NCBI RefSeq assembly: GCF_036227325.1
Contig: NZ_CP109467.1
Coordinates: forward strand, 4,216,001-4,280,000
Length of the DNA: 64,000 nucleotides
Reading direction: 5' to 3'
Origin: Streptomyces sp. NBC_01465
GTDB taxonomy: Bacteria; Actinomycetota; Actinomycetes; Streptomycetales; Streptomycetaceae
Shown: positions 43,316 through 53,738 of the stretch, piece after piece
How positions within the stretch are numbered: position 1 is the first letter of the stretch
Layout of the letters: each line of letters opens with the position of its first letter
Notes under the pieces: generated by a model
Database searches by the model: none
Seen by the model: the letters and a program-made list of their open reading frames with translations, nothing else
Told to the model about the DNA's origin: nothing
Program-made: the position numbers and the translations under genes

Positions 43316-44205
43316 ATATCGACGGGGAGTTGAAGGTCTTTGAGGGGCTGCCCGCTGCCGTTGCCGGGGTGGGCAAGGACGTCGTCAACGAGGCGATGAT
43401 CCGGCACTGGTGCGAGGCGATGGGCGATGCCCACCCGGCGTATCCGGGGGTCGCGCCGCCGACGATGCTGCAGGCCTGGACGATGGGCGGGCTCTCTGGG
43501 CACACGGCGCGGTCGGAGGCGCAGGACGAGCTGTTCGCGCTGCTCGACGGGGCGGGGTTCACCTCGGTCGTCGCGACCGACTGCGAGCAGGAGTATCTGC
43601 GGGATCTGCGGCCGGGGGACTCGATCACCTTCGACGCGGTGATCGAGTCGGTGTCGGAGCGGAAGACGACGAAGCTGGGGACGGGGCACTTCGTCACCAC
43701 ACGGATGGACGTCAGGGCCGACGGGGAGCTGGCCGGGACGCACCGCTTCCGGATCCTCAAGTACGCCCCGGCCGAGAAGAAGGAGAAGGGGGAGAAGAAG
43801 CCTGCGGGGCAGCGTCCGCGGCCCGTCGTCAATCGCGACAACGCCGGTTTCTGGGAAGGGGTTTCCGAGCATCGGCTGCTCATCCAGCGGTGCGGGGGAT
43901 GCGGGACGCTGCGGTTCCCCTGGCTGCCCGGGTGCAATGCGTGCGGGTCGCAGGAGTGGGACACGGTCGAGGCGAGCGGCGCGGGGACGGTCTATTCGTA
44001 CGTGGTGATGCACCATCCGCCCTTCCCTGCCTTTGATCCCCCTTATGCGGTGGGGCTGATCGAGCTCTCCGAAGGGGTGCGGATGGTCAGCAATGTGGTG
44101 GGGGTGGACGCCGACAAGGTGCGGATCGGAATGCCGGTGCGGCTCGAATTCCTGCGGGTGGACCCGGAGTTGGAACTGCCCGTCTTCAGAGGGAGTGACG
44201 GCTGA
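43312..44205 (+). CDS. MaoC-type hydratase fused to DUF35 zinc ribbon (ChsH2-like)
   Basis: 297 aa. Residues ~1-160 form a hot-dog MaoC-like domain (WCEAMGDAHPAYPGVAPPTML); ~175-297 is a DUF35/OB-fold domain with a zinc ribbon of four cysteines in QRCGGCGTLRFPWLPGCNACGS. In mycobacteria ChsH2 has the same layout and pairs with ChsH1 in the enoyl-CoA hydratase, and its DUF35 domain binds Ltp2. A Lys/Glu-rich linker (AEKKEKGEKK) separates the domains. GTG 43312 overlaps the preceding stop. Confidence 0.88.
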   Translation: MNIDGELKVFEGLPAAVAGVGKDVVNEAMIRHWCEAMGDAHPAYPGVAPPTMLQAWTMGGLSGHTARSEAQDELFALLDGAGFTSVVATDCEQEYLRDLRPGDSITFDAVIESVSERKTTKLGTGHFVTTRMDVRADGELAGTHRFRILKYAPAEKKEKGEKKPAGQRPRPVVNRDNAGFWEGVSEHRLLIQRCGGCGTLRFPWLPGCNACGSQEWDTVEASGAGTVYSYVVMHHPPFPAFDPPYAVGLIELSEGVRMVSNVVGVDADKVRIGMPVRLEFLRVDPELELPVFRGSDG

Positions 44206-44206
44206 C

Positions 44207-45250
44207 ATGGATTTCACGCCCACGGAGGAGCAGGGAGCCGCGCAGGAGCTGGCGGCGCAGATCTTCGGGGACCTCTCCACGCACGAGAGGCTGACGGCGG
44301 CCGGGACGGGGACGGACGCCGAGCTGTGGAAGGCGTTGTGCGCGGCCGGTCTGGTGGCGGCCGTGGAGGAGACAGGTCTGCTCGGACTGGTCCTGGTCCT
44401 GGAGGAGATGGGGCGGACGACGGCGCAAGTGCCCTTCGCCGCGCACGGGGTGTACGGGCTGCTCGCGGTGGGCGAGCACGGGACGGACGAGCAGCGGGAG
44501 CGGCTGCTGCCCGGGTTCCGGGACGGGACGGCGGTGGTGGCCGGGGCGTTCCCGGAGCGCGGAGGTGTACGGGCCGACGGGGAGGGCCGGTTGAGCGGGG
44601 TTCTGCCCGCGGTGCCGTGGCTGCGGGACGCGACGCATGTGCTGGTGCCGGCCGTTCAGCCGGATGCGGGGACGGGATGTTTTCTCGTGGAGACCGCCGG
44701 ACTGGAGGTCGAGCCCGTTGAACTGACAGCTCCCTGGCGCGCCGGGCGGCTGGTGCTCGAAGGGGCGGTGGGCGAGCGCATCGGCGACGGGGGTGCCTGT
44801 GCGTCCGTGCTCACCGCGGGCCGCACCGCGTTCGCGGGACTGCAGGCCGGGGTGTGCGCGGGGTCGCTCGCGCGGGCCGTCGCGTACACCTCGGTGCGCG
44901 AGCAGTTCGGGCGGCCGCTCTCCACCAACCAGGCGGTGCTGCTGCGGGCCGCCGACGCGTACATGGACACCGAGGCGATACGGGTGACGGTGTACGAGGC
45001 CGCCTGGCGCCATGACGAGGGCCTCGCGTACGAGACCCATGCGCTGACGGCGGCCTGGTGGGCGTCCGAGGCGGGGAGGCGCGTCGTGCACGCCGGACAG
45101 CATCTGCACGGCGGGATGGGCGCCGACCTGGAGCACCCCGTGCACCGGCACTTCCTCTGGGGGCGTCAGCTCGACGCGTATCTGGGGAGCGGGGGCGAAG
45201 TCCTCGCCGAACTGGGGCAGTTGATCGCAGAGGAGGGGGAGACGGTATGA
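44207..45250 (+). CDS. Acyl-CoA dehydrogenase, FadE28 (ChsE1)-like subunit
   Basis: 347 aa, near the 339 aa of FadE28. It is shorter and more divergent than a stand-alone ACAD: N-terminal FTPTEEQGAAQELAAQIF, central LVLEEMGRTTAQVPFAAHG, and C-terminal HAGQHLHGGMGADLEHPVHRHFLWG. The catalytic-base region near YTSVREQFGRPLSTNQAV matches the family. It would pair with the 42158 product. ATG 44207 is the start; its stop overlaps the next gene (ATGA). Confidence 0.86.
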   Translation: MDFTPTEEQGAAQELAAQIFGDLSTHERLTAAGTGTDAELWKALCAAGLVAAVEETGLLGLVLVLEEMGRTTAQVPFAAHGVYGLLAVGEHGTDEQRERLLPGFRDGTAVVAGAFPERGGVRADGEGRLSGVLPAVPWLRDATHVLVPAVQPDAGTGCFLVETAGLEVEPVELTAPWRAGRLVLEGAVGERIGDGGACASVLTAGRTAFAGLQAGVCAGSLARAVAYTSVREQFGRPLSTNQAVLLRAADAYMDTEAIRVTVYEAAWRHDEGLAYETHALTAAWWASEAGRRVVHAGQHLHGGMGADLEHPVHRHFLWGRQLDAYLGSGGEVLAELGQLIAEEGETV

Positions 45251-45630
45251 GGGTCGGCGAGGAGCTGGAGCCGCTGGAGATCCCGATCACCCGCACGCTG
45301 ATCGTGGCGGGCGCGGTGGCATCGCGGGACTACCAGGACGTGCACCACGATGCCGAGGCGGCCAGGGCGAAGGGCTCCCCCGACATCTTCATGAACATCC
45401 TGACGACCAACGGCCTGGTCGGCCGCTACATCACCGACCACTTCGGAGCGCGGTCCTCGCTGCGGAAGGTTGCCATCCGGCTCGGGGCACCCAACTACCC
45501 CGGAGACACGATGGTGTTGACCGGGACGGTCGTCGCCGTCGACGGGGACACGGCGCAGGTGCGGGTCGTGGGGGCCAACGGGATCGGGCACCACGTGACC
45601 GGCACCGTGACGGTGGAGGTGGGCGCATGA
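45247..45630 (+). CDS. MaoC-like hydratase subunit (ChsH1-like)
   Basis: 127 aa hot-dog protein. The hydratase motif is present in SRDYQDVHHDAEAARAKG (catalytic Asp and His). Its length equals ChsH1 (129 aa), which forms an alpha2beta2 hydratase with ChsH2. ATG 45247 overlaps the stop upstream, and the 3' end overlaps the Ltp2-like gene (ATGA). Confidence 0.86.
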   Translation: MRVGEELEPLEIPITRTLIVAGAVASRDYQDVHHDAEAARAKGSPDIFMNILTTNGLVGRYITDHFGARSSLRKVAIRLGAPNYPGDTMVLTGTVVAVDGDTAQVRVVGANGIGHHVTGTVTVEVGA

Positions 45631-46793
45631 GCCTGCGGACACGTGATGCGCTCGGCGGAAAGGCCGCCGTCGTGGGCATCGGGGCGACCGAGTTCTCCAA
45701 GAACTCCGGTCGCAGCGAGCTCAAACTGGCCGTGGAAGCCGTGCAGTCGGCGCTCGACGACGCCGGGCTCACCCCGGCCGACGTCGACGGCCTGGTCACC
45801 TTCACCATGGACACCAGCCCCGAGATCACCGTCGCCCAGGCGGCCGGCATCGGCGAGCTGTCCTTCTTCTCGCGGATCCACTACGGCGGAGGGGCCGCCT
45901 GCGCCACCGTGCAGCAGGCCGCACTCGCCGTGGCGACCGGGGTCGCCGAAGTCGTCGTCTGCTACCGGGCGTTCAACGAACGCTCCGGGCGCCGGTTCGG
46001 GTCCGGGGTGCAGCACCGCGAGCCGTCGGCGGAGGGGGCGGCGCTCGGCTGGGCGCTGCCGTTCGGACTGCTGACGCCCGCCTCCTGGGTGGCGATGGCG
46101 GCGCAGCGCTATCTCCACACGTACAACCTGACCCCCGAGGCCTTCGGGCATGTGGCGGTGACGGACCGGCGTCATGCCGCCCGCAACCCGGCCGCGTACT
46201 TCCACGGCAAACCGATCACGCTCGCCGATCATGCGGCCTCGCGCTGGATCGTCGAGCCGCTGCGGCTGCTCGACTGCTGCCAGGAGACCGACGGCGGGCA
46301 GGCGATCGTGGTGACCAGCGTCGAGCGGGCCCGGGATCTGCGCCGTCCGCCCGCGGTGATCGTCGCCGCGGCGCAGGGCGCGGGGCGGGCGCAGGAGCAG
46401 ATGACCAGCTTCTACCGCGACGATCTCAGCGGACTGCCCGAGATGAGCGTGGTCGCGCAGCAGCTCTGGCGGACCTCGGGGCTCGCCCCCTCCGACATCG
46501 ACGTGGGGATTCTCTACGACCACTTCACGCCGTTCGTGCTGATGCAGCTGGAGGAGTTCGGGTTCTGCAAACCGGGTGAGGCGGCGGACTTCGTCGCCGA
46601 GGACGCCCTGCCGCTGAACACGCACGGCGGGCAGCTGGGGGAGGCGTATCTCCACGGGATGAACGGCATCGCGGAGGCCGTGCGACAGCTCCGGGGCACG
46701 TCCGTGAACCAGATACCCGGGGCCGCCAGGACCCTGGTGACCGCGGGCACCGGTGTTCCCACGTCCGGACTGATCCTGGGCTCGGACGGCTGA
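45627..46793 (+). CDS. Thiolase-like aldolase (Ltp2-like lipid-transfer protein)
   Basis: 388 aa, equal to Ltp2 (386 aa). It keeps the thiolase fold (AAVVGIGATEFSKNSGRSELKLAVEAVQSALDDAGL, YGGGAACATVQQAAL, GGQLGEAYLHGMNGIAEAV), but in Ltp2 the enzyme works as a retro-aldolase cutting the hydroxylated side chain and releasing propionyl-CoA. Cys residues at the thiolase nucleophile position cannot be verified here. ATG 45627 overlaps the previous stop. It is the last gene of the five-gene operon. Confidence 0.87.
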   Translation: MSLRTRDALGGKAAVVGIGATEFSKNSGRSELKLAVEAVQSALDDAGLTPADVDGLVTFTMDTSPEITVAQAAGIGELSFFSRIHYGGGAACATVQQAALAVATGVAEVVVCYRAFNERSGRRFGSGVQHREPSAEGAALGWALPFGLLTPASWVAMAAQRYLHTYNLTPEAFGHVAVTDRRHAARNPAAYFHGKPITLADHAASRWIVEPLRLLDCCQETDGGQAIVVTSVERARDLRRPPAVIVAAAQGAGRAQEQMTSFYRDDLSGLPEMSVVAQQLWRTSGLAPSDIDVGILYDHFTPFVLMQLEEFGFCKPGEAADFVAEDALPLNTHGGQLGEAYLHGMNGIAEAVRQLRGTSVNQIPGAARTLVTAGTGVPTSGLILGSDG

Positions 46794-46845
46794 GGACGGC
46801 GGCTGTGCGGTGGCCGGTCCGGTCCGGGACCCGTTCACTGCGCCT

Positions 46846-47700
46846 ATGCGACTGGAGCTGTGGAAGAGGATCCGGGGATACGCGCCGCGACTGCTGAGCG
46901 TGCTGGCCGTCCTGCTCGTACTCCTGCCCGTCAGGGAGGCACAGGCCGATGCGGCCGAGCAGGACGAGGCGACGGCGGCCGGTGCCGTCCACTTCAGCGG
47001 CTGGGCCTTCGACACCTGCAAGACCCCGTCCGCGGAGACGATGCGGGCCTGGCTCTCCTCGCGGTACCGGGCCGTCGGGGTGTACTACGCGGGGCGCGGG
47101 CGCGGCTGTCCTCACCAGCCGAATCTCAGCCGGCGCTGGGTGGGACAGGTGCACCGGATGGGCTGGCAGGTGCTGCCGGTCTTCGTCGGTTCGCAGGCCC
47201 CCTGCGTGGGGGCCAGGCACAAGCGGGACGTACGGATCGGCCGCGACCCCTGGCGCCGGGGCCGGATCGAGGGACGGCAGGCGGTCCACCGGGCGAAGGC
47301 GCTCGGCATGCGCAGGACCAGCCCGCTCTACCTCGACCTGGAGGCGTACGACACGGGCAACCGCCGGTGCGCGGACACCACCCTGGCCTTCGTCCGCGCC
47401 TGGAACCGCGAAGTGCGCCGGCACGGCTATCTCCCCGGCTTCTACAGCAGCGCCGACTCCGGGGTCGCCCATGTCGAGCGCGCCCGCCGGGCCGGGGTCG
47501 GGGACATGCCGTCGGTCATCTGGTTCGCCCGCTGGCACACCAGGCCCACGCTCTACGGGGAGCGGGCGCTGCACCCCGACGGGTGGCAGGGGCACCGCCG
47601 TATCCACCAGTACGCGGGCAATGTGGCCGAGACGCACGGCGGCCGGAGGCTGACCGTCGACCGCAGCCGGGTCGACGCCCCGGTGGCCAGAATCCGGTAA
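46846..47700 (+). CDS. Exported DUF1906 glycoside-hydrolase-like protein
   Basis: 284 aa. Signal segment PRLLSVLAVLLVLLPVREAQA, then the domain starting with FSGWAFDTCKTPSAETMRAW, catalytic-like acidic cluster SPLYLDLEAYDTG, and GYLPGFYSS, ending RIHQYAGN. DUF1906 proteins (Rv2525c-like) have a TIM barrel resembling glycoside hydrolases; activity is unproven. ATG 46846 has no ribosome site and may be leaderless; GTG 46810 is an in-frame alternative. Confidence 0.8.
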   Translation: MRLELWKRIRGYAPRLLSVLAVLLVLLPVREAQADAAEQDEATAAGAVHFSGWAFDTCKTPSAETMRAWLSSRYRAVGVYYAGRGRGCPHQPNLSRRWVGQVHRMGWQVLPVFVGSQAPCVGARHKRDVRIGRDPWRRGRIEGRQAVHRAKALGMRRTSPLYLDLEAYDTGNRRCADTTLAFVRAWNREVRRHGYLPGFYSSADSGVAHVERARRAGVGDMPSVIWFARWHTRPTLYGERALHPDGWQGHRRIHQYAGNVAETHGGRRLTVDRSRVDAPVARIR

Positions 47701-47722
47701 ACCCTGAGGTTCGGAGGGAGTC

Positions 47723-47745
47723 TCTCCACCTTCAGGAGGTGGAGA
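47723..47745. promoter_or_regulatory. 9-bp hairpin in the sigma-factor leader region
   Basis: TCTCCACCT-tcagg-AGGTGGAGA is a perfect inverted repeat between the DUF1906 stop and the sigma gene; CCTGAGG occurs on both sides (47703 and 47764). It may be a terminator, an operator or both. Confidence 0.45.
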
Positions 47746-47831
47746 CAGCCCCACCCCTACAACCTGAGGCGGAGCCCGCTTCGGCACCTGTGGCCGATCC
47801 CCGGGGCGGCGCCCGCTTCTAGCGTGGACTC

Positions 47832-48377
47832 ATGACCACAACCGTGGAGCCCGTCTGCAACAGCGCGTCGAAGGCGGCGTCGCCCTACCCGTCCTTCGCG
47901 ACGTACATGCGGGCGCGTGGCCCCGTGCTGCTGCGCACCGCCCGCTCGCTCACCGCCAACCCGAGCGACGCCGAGGACCTGCTGCAGACCGCGCTCACCA
48001 AGACGTATGTCGCATGGGAACGGATCGAGGACCACCGCGCGCTCGACGGGTATGTGCGGCGCGCACTCCTCAACACCCGCACCTCCCAGTGGCGCAAGCG
48101 CAAGGTCGACGAGTTCGTCTGCGACGAGCTCCCCGAGCCGGAGGCCGCACCCGCCCCCGACGCCGCCGAACAGCAGGCGCTCCGCGACGCGATGTGGCGC
48201 GCGATCATGAAACTTCCGGACCGCCAGCGGGCGATGGTCGTCCTGCGGTACTACGAGGACCTCAGCGAGGCCCAGACGGCCGAGGTGCTCGGCGTCTCCA
48301 TCGGTACGGTCAAGAGCGCCGTCTCCCGCGCCCTCGGCAAGCTCCGCGAGGACCCGGAGCTGTCCCCGGTGCGCTGA
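47832..48377 (+). CDS. SigE-family ECF-type RNA polymerase sigma factor
   Basis: 181 aa. Region 2: LTANPSDAEDLLQTALTKTYVAW; region 4: ALRDAMWRAIMKLPDRQRAMVVLRYYEDLSEAQTAEVLGVSIGTVKSAVSRALGKLRED (helix-turn-helix). It directs RNA polymerase to specific promoters. No anti-sigma gene is adjacent. TAGCGT ending seven bases before the ATG is a likely -10 of a leaderless mRNA, as for the secreted protein gene at 33644. Confidence 0.9.
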   Translation: MTTTVEPVCNSASKAASPYPSFATYMRARGPVLLRTARSLTANPSDAEDLLQTALTKTYVAWERIEDHRALDGYVRRALLNTRTSQWRKRKVDEFVCDELPEPEAAPAPDAAEQQALRDAMWRAIMKLPDRQRAMVVLRYYEDLSEAQTAEVLGVSIGTVKSAVSRALGKLREDPELSPVR

Positions 48378-48432
48378 TCCACCGCTGATTCCCCGCTGAT
48401 CCCCCGGGCGTAGTTCTCTCCGGGTAGTGACA

Positions 48433-48444
48433 TACCGTGCGGTA
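48433..48444. promoter_or_regulatory. TACCG-TG-CGGTA palindrome before the acyl-CoA ligase
   Basis: TACCGTGCGGTA is a perfect palindrome 61 bp upstream of GTG 48505, in the 127-bp gap between the sigma factor and the ligase. The size and symmetry suit a TetR-type regulator of fatty-acid genes. Confidence 0.4.
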
Positions 48445-48504
48445 CGTGCGCAGAATTGCGCCACATTACCGTCGCGTAGGCAACGCTGCCCCCGGGAGGA
48501 CGCC

Positions 48505-50154
<1,650 letters not shown>

Positions 50155-50156
50155 GG

Positions 50157-50191
50157 TGCGTACGGGCGGGGGCTCAAACCCCCGCCCGCAC
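50157..50191. terminator. Bidirectional terminator between convergent genes
   Basis: GGGCGGGGG (50164-50172) pairs with CCCCCGCCC (50179-50187), loop CTCAAA; GTGC (50157-50160) and GCAC (50188-50191) extend it. It separates the ligase gene from the hybrid kinase-like gene. Confidence 0.8.
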
Positions 50192-50194
50192 CGC

Positions 50195-53100
50195 CTAGTT
50201 GGTGCCGATCTTCGCCAGCAGGTCCACGATCCGCCCCTGCACCTCAGTGCTCGTGGACCGCTCGGCGAGGAACAGGACCGTCTCGCCCGACGTCAGCTTC
50301 GGCAGCTCCGCCTGGTTGAGCCCGGCCGAGGTGTAGACGACCAGCGGCGTCCGGTTCAACTGCCCGTTCGCGCGCAGCCAGTCGACGATCCCGGCCCGCC
50401 GCCTCCGTACCTGCATCAGATCCATGACCACCAGGTTCGGCCGCATCTGCGCCGCCAGCGTCACGGCCTCCGCGTCCGTGCCCGCCCGCGCCACCTGCAT
50501 CCCGCGCCGCTCCAGCGTCGCGGTGAGGGCCAGCGCGATCTCCTCGTGCTCCTCGATCAGCAGTACCCGCGATGGGTGCTGCTCGCTGTCGCGCGGCGCG
50601 AGCGCCTTCAGCAGTACGGCAGGATCAGCGCCGTACGCCGCCTCCCGCGTCGCCTGCCCCAGACCGGCCGTCACCAGCACGGGAACCTCGGCCGCAACAG
50701 CCGCCTGCCGCAAGGACTGCAGCGCGGTACGCGTGATCGGCCCGGTCAGCGGGTCGACGAACAGCGCGGCCGGGAACGCCGCGATCTGCGCGTCGACCTC
50801 CTCGCGCGAGTGCACGATCACCGGCCGGTAGCCGCGGTCGCTCAGCGCCTGCTGCGTCGAGACGTCCGGCGCCGGCCAGACCAGCAGCCGCCGCGGGTTG
50901 TCCAGCGGCTCCGGGGGCAGCTCGTCGTCGACCGGCTGCGGCTGCGGCCGGTTGGCGACCTCCACGGCCCCGCCGGGACCGTCGAGCGGCTCGGGCCCCT
51001 CGGCGCCTTCGTCCGGCTTCCCTATGGCGTACGAACGCCCCTCGGACGGCGCCTGGATCCGCTGCTGCGGCCCGCTCTGCGGATGCGGGCGCGCGGCGGG
51101 CTCGGCGGGAGCGGGAGCGGAAGCCGGAGCCGGCGTGGAAGCGGCATCCGTGGCGCTCTCCCGGTCACCCTCCGGCGGCGCGTGCAGCTTGCGCCGCCGC
51201 CCCGACCCGAGGTTCTGCCCCTGACCCTGGCTCTGCCCCTGGTTCTGCTGCTGGGCGAGCTGCTGCGCGAAGGGCACACCCTGCCCCAGCGTCCGTACGC
51301 TGATCGGCGCCGGAGCCTCCGCGGGCAGCGGCTGTGCGGCCGGAGCGGCGGCGGACGTCTCGCTCGGCCCCGCCCAGCCCGCCGTCGAGGCGAAGAGCGT
51401 CCCGCCGTCCGCGGGAACACCAGCCGGGGGAGTCTGAGAAGTCTCCGCAGGATGCTCCTGCGCCTGCTGCTGTACGTCACCGAGGTCGCGCCCGCGGTCC
51501 GCCTCGGCGGGCGGCAGCGCGAACGGAGTGCGAGGCGCGTCGGCCTCACCCGAACCCGAAGCCGTACCCGAACCCGAACCAGAAGCCGGAGCGGTGGCAA
51601 GAGCCCGCCGGGCCCGCCGCCCGCCACCACCGGGCTGCCCCTGCGGCGAAGCCTCCGCGCCGCCCGCCGAAGGCAGCCCGCTCTCGATCTCCAGCGCTCC
51701 CTCGGGCCGCCGCGCCCGGCGCCCGACAGGAGCACCACCGTCGGCGGGCACACCCTGCGGCGGCACGGTCTCGCCCCGCGCAGCCCGCCCGCCACCGGCC
51801 TGCACGGCGGCCTCCTCGGAGGAGGTCACCACGGAACCCTCGGCCGGCTCGGCGGCCTGCGCCGGAATCTCCACAGCGGCCGGAGCCGCCCGCCGCCGCC
51901 CCGTCGGCTCCTTCGCCGGCGCGGCACCACCCTCGACCGGGCTCTCCAGGAACGCGTCCGTGGAGGCCCGCCGGGCCCGCCGCCGCCCGCCGCCCTGACC
52001 GGGCACGGCAGGAGCAGCAGGCTCCTCAGGGGCCGTGACGGTCCCCGCACCCGCCCCCAACGGGACTTCAAGCACGTACGCACTGCCGGTCATCCCCGGC
52101 ACCTCGTGCGTCTGCAGGACCCCGCCGTGCGCCCGCACGATGCCCCGCACGATCGGCTCGTGCACGGGGTCTCCCCCGCTGTAGGGACCGCGCACCTCGA
52201 TCCGTACGACCTCACCGCGCTGCGCGGCGGCCACCACGATCGTCGAGTCCACATACGCACCGCCCGGCGCCACCCGCGCCTTGCCGGTCGCGTCCACGCC
52301 CGCCACATCGGCGACCAGGTGCGCCAGAGCCGCGGCCAGCCGCTCGCCGTCCACCTCGGCCTCTATGGGCGGCGCATGCACGGCGAACTGGGCCCGCCCG
52401 GGCCCGATGAGCTCCACAGCCCCCTCAACACCCGCTGCCACCACGGCATCGAGCATCACGCGGCTCTTCTTCAGCTCCTCGACACCCGCATCGAGCCGCT
52501 GAAAAGCAAGCACCCCATCAACCAACGTGGTCATCCGCGCATACCCGGCGGCCAGATGATGAAGGATCTGATTGGCCTCGGGCCACAGCTGCCCGGCCGG
52601 ATCGGCGGCAAGCGCCCCCAGCTCCCCGCGCAGCTCCTCCAGCGGCCCGCGCAGCGCATCGCCGAGCACGGCGGTCAGCTGCTGATGACGCCCCTCCAGG
52701 GCGGCGAGCCGCTCGTCCCGCTCCTCGATCTCGGCCGCGTACCGGGCGTCGCGCTCCTTGAGCTCGGCCGCATGGGCCTTGGCCTGCTTCTCGTAAGGCC
52801 GCCGGTCGGCAAAGGTCAGAACAGCGCCCACGAGCTGTTCCCCGTCGCGTACGGGCGCGGTCGTCATGTCGACCGGCACCACACTGCCGTCCTTGGCCCA
52901 CAGCACCTGCCCGCGCACCCGGTGCTTGCGCCCGGACCGCAACGTGTCCGCAAGCGCACTTTCCTCGTACGGAAACGGCTCGCCATCAGCGCGCGAGTGC
53001 TGCACCAACGGATGCAGCTCCTTGCCACCGAGCTCACTGGCCCGGAACCCAAGAATCTGAGCCACGGACGGATTGACGAGAACGACCCGCCCGTCCGTAT

Positions 53101-53593
53101 CGGTCCCGACGACACCCTCGGAGGCAGCCCGCAGGATCATCTCGGTCTGCCGCTGGGACCGGGCAAGCTCAGCCTCGGTATCGACAGTCCCGGACAGATC
53201 CCGCACGACGAGCATCAGCAGCTCATCACCGCTGTACCCGCTGTACGAGGCATAGGCCTCGCGCCCGTCCTCGAGATTGGCGCTGGTCACCTCGGCAGGG
53301 AACTCACTGCCGTCGGTACGCCGCGCATGCATCCGCGTCGGCTTGGTCCTGCCCTGCTCGTCCGCGCTGTCAGGACGCCGCATCGACCCCGGGATCAGCC
53401 GCGAGTCGAACTCCGGCAGCAGATCGAGCAGCCCGCGCCCGACGAGCGCCGTACCGGGCGCCTCGAAGGCTTCCAGGGCGATGGTGTTGGCGTTGACGAC
53501 CGTGCCGTTCGCATTGACGAGCAAGAGCCCGTCCGGAAGGGCGTCAAGTATGGCTGCGAGGCGAGCAGCGCCTCGGGATGGCCTGCTGCTCAC
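50195..53593 (-). CDS. PAS-PAS-(degenerate kinase)-receiver hybrid protein
   Basis: 1132 aa from GTG 53593 (VSSRPSRGAARLAAILDALPDGLLLVNANGTV; AGGA about 10 nt upstream). Two PAS domains (~15-125 and ~150-265), a coiled-coil dimerisation segment, an HisKA-like region in which the phospho-acceptor motif reads GDALRGPLEELR (normally SHELRTPL), a degenerate ATPase domain lacking the DxGxG box, a long Pro/Ala/Gln-rich linker (~500-880), then two receiver-like domains. The last has acidic residues EE, phospho-Asp in LVVMDLM and TS, but the usual Lys is replaced in LFLAERS. So it probably senses a signal but does not phosphorylate by the standard route. No cognate regulator is adjacent. Confidence 0.82.
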   Translation of the reverse strand: MSSRPSRGAARLAAILDALPDGLLLVNANGTVVNANTIALEAFEAPGTALVGRGLLDLLPEFDSRLIPGSMRRPDSADEQGRTKPTRMHARRTDGSEFPAEVTSANLEDGREAYASYSGYSGDELLMLVVRDLSGTVDTEAELARSQRQTEMILRAASEGVVGTDTDGRVVLVNPSVAQILGFRASELGGKELHPLVQHSRADGEPFPYEESALADTLRSGRKHRVRGQVLWAKDGSVVPVDMTTAPVRDGEQLVGAVLTFADRRPYEKQAKAHAAELKERDARYAAEIEERDERLAALEGRHQQLTAVLGDALRGPLEELRGELGALAADPAGQLWPEANQILHHLAAGYARMTTLVDGVLAFQRLDAGVEELKKSRVMLDAVVAAGVEGAVELIGPGRAQFAVHAPPIEAEVDGERLAAALAHLVADVAGVDATGKARVAPGGAYVDSTIVVAAAQRGEVVRIEVRGPYSGGDPVHEPIVRGIVRAHGGVLQTHEVPGMTGSAYVLEVPLGAGAGTVTAPEEPAAPAVPGQGGGRRRARRASTDAFLESPVEGGAAPAKEPTGRRRAAPAAVEIPAQAAEPAEGSVVTSSEEAAVQAGGGRAARGETVPPQGVPADGGAPVGRRARRPEGALEIESGLPSAGGAEASPQGQPGGGGRRARRALATAPASGSGSGTASGSGEADAPRTPFALPPAEADRGRDLGDVQQQAQEHPAETSQTPPAGVPADGGTLFASTAGWAGPSETSAAAPAAQPLPAEAPAPISVRTLGQGVPFAQQLAQQQNQGQSQGQGQNLGSGRRRKLHAPPEGDRESATDAASTPAPASAPAPAEPAARPHPQSGPQQRIQAPSEGRSYAIGKPDEGAEGPEPLDGPGGAVEVANRPQPQPVDDELPPEPLDNPRRLLVWPAPDVSTQQALSDRGYRPVIVHSREEVDAQIAAFPAALFVDPLTGPITRTALQSLRQAAVAAEVPVLVTAGLGQATREAAYGADPAVLLKALAPRDSEQHPSRVLLIEEHEEIALALTATLERRGMQVARAGTDAEAVTLAAQMRPNLVVMDLMQVRRRRAGIVDWLRANGQLNRTPLVVYTSAGLNQAELPKLTSGETVLFLAERSTSTEVQGRIVDLLAKIGTN

Positions 53594-53738
53594 AACGACG
53601 CTTCCTCCCACGAACCACTGCACCTTGCGGCCTGCCACTGCACTAGTGGAGTGAGTCTAAAGGCAGCGGCATTCCGCGCGACGGCGGATGAGGGGGAGCT
53701 CTCACCAAGGATTTGTGTACGGGCGCATGCGCCGGAGC

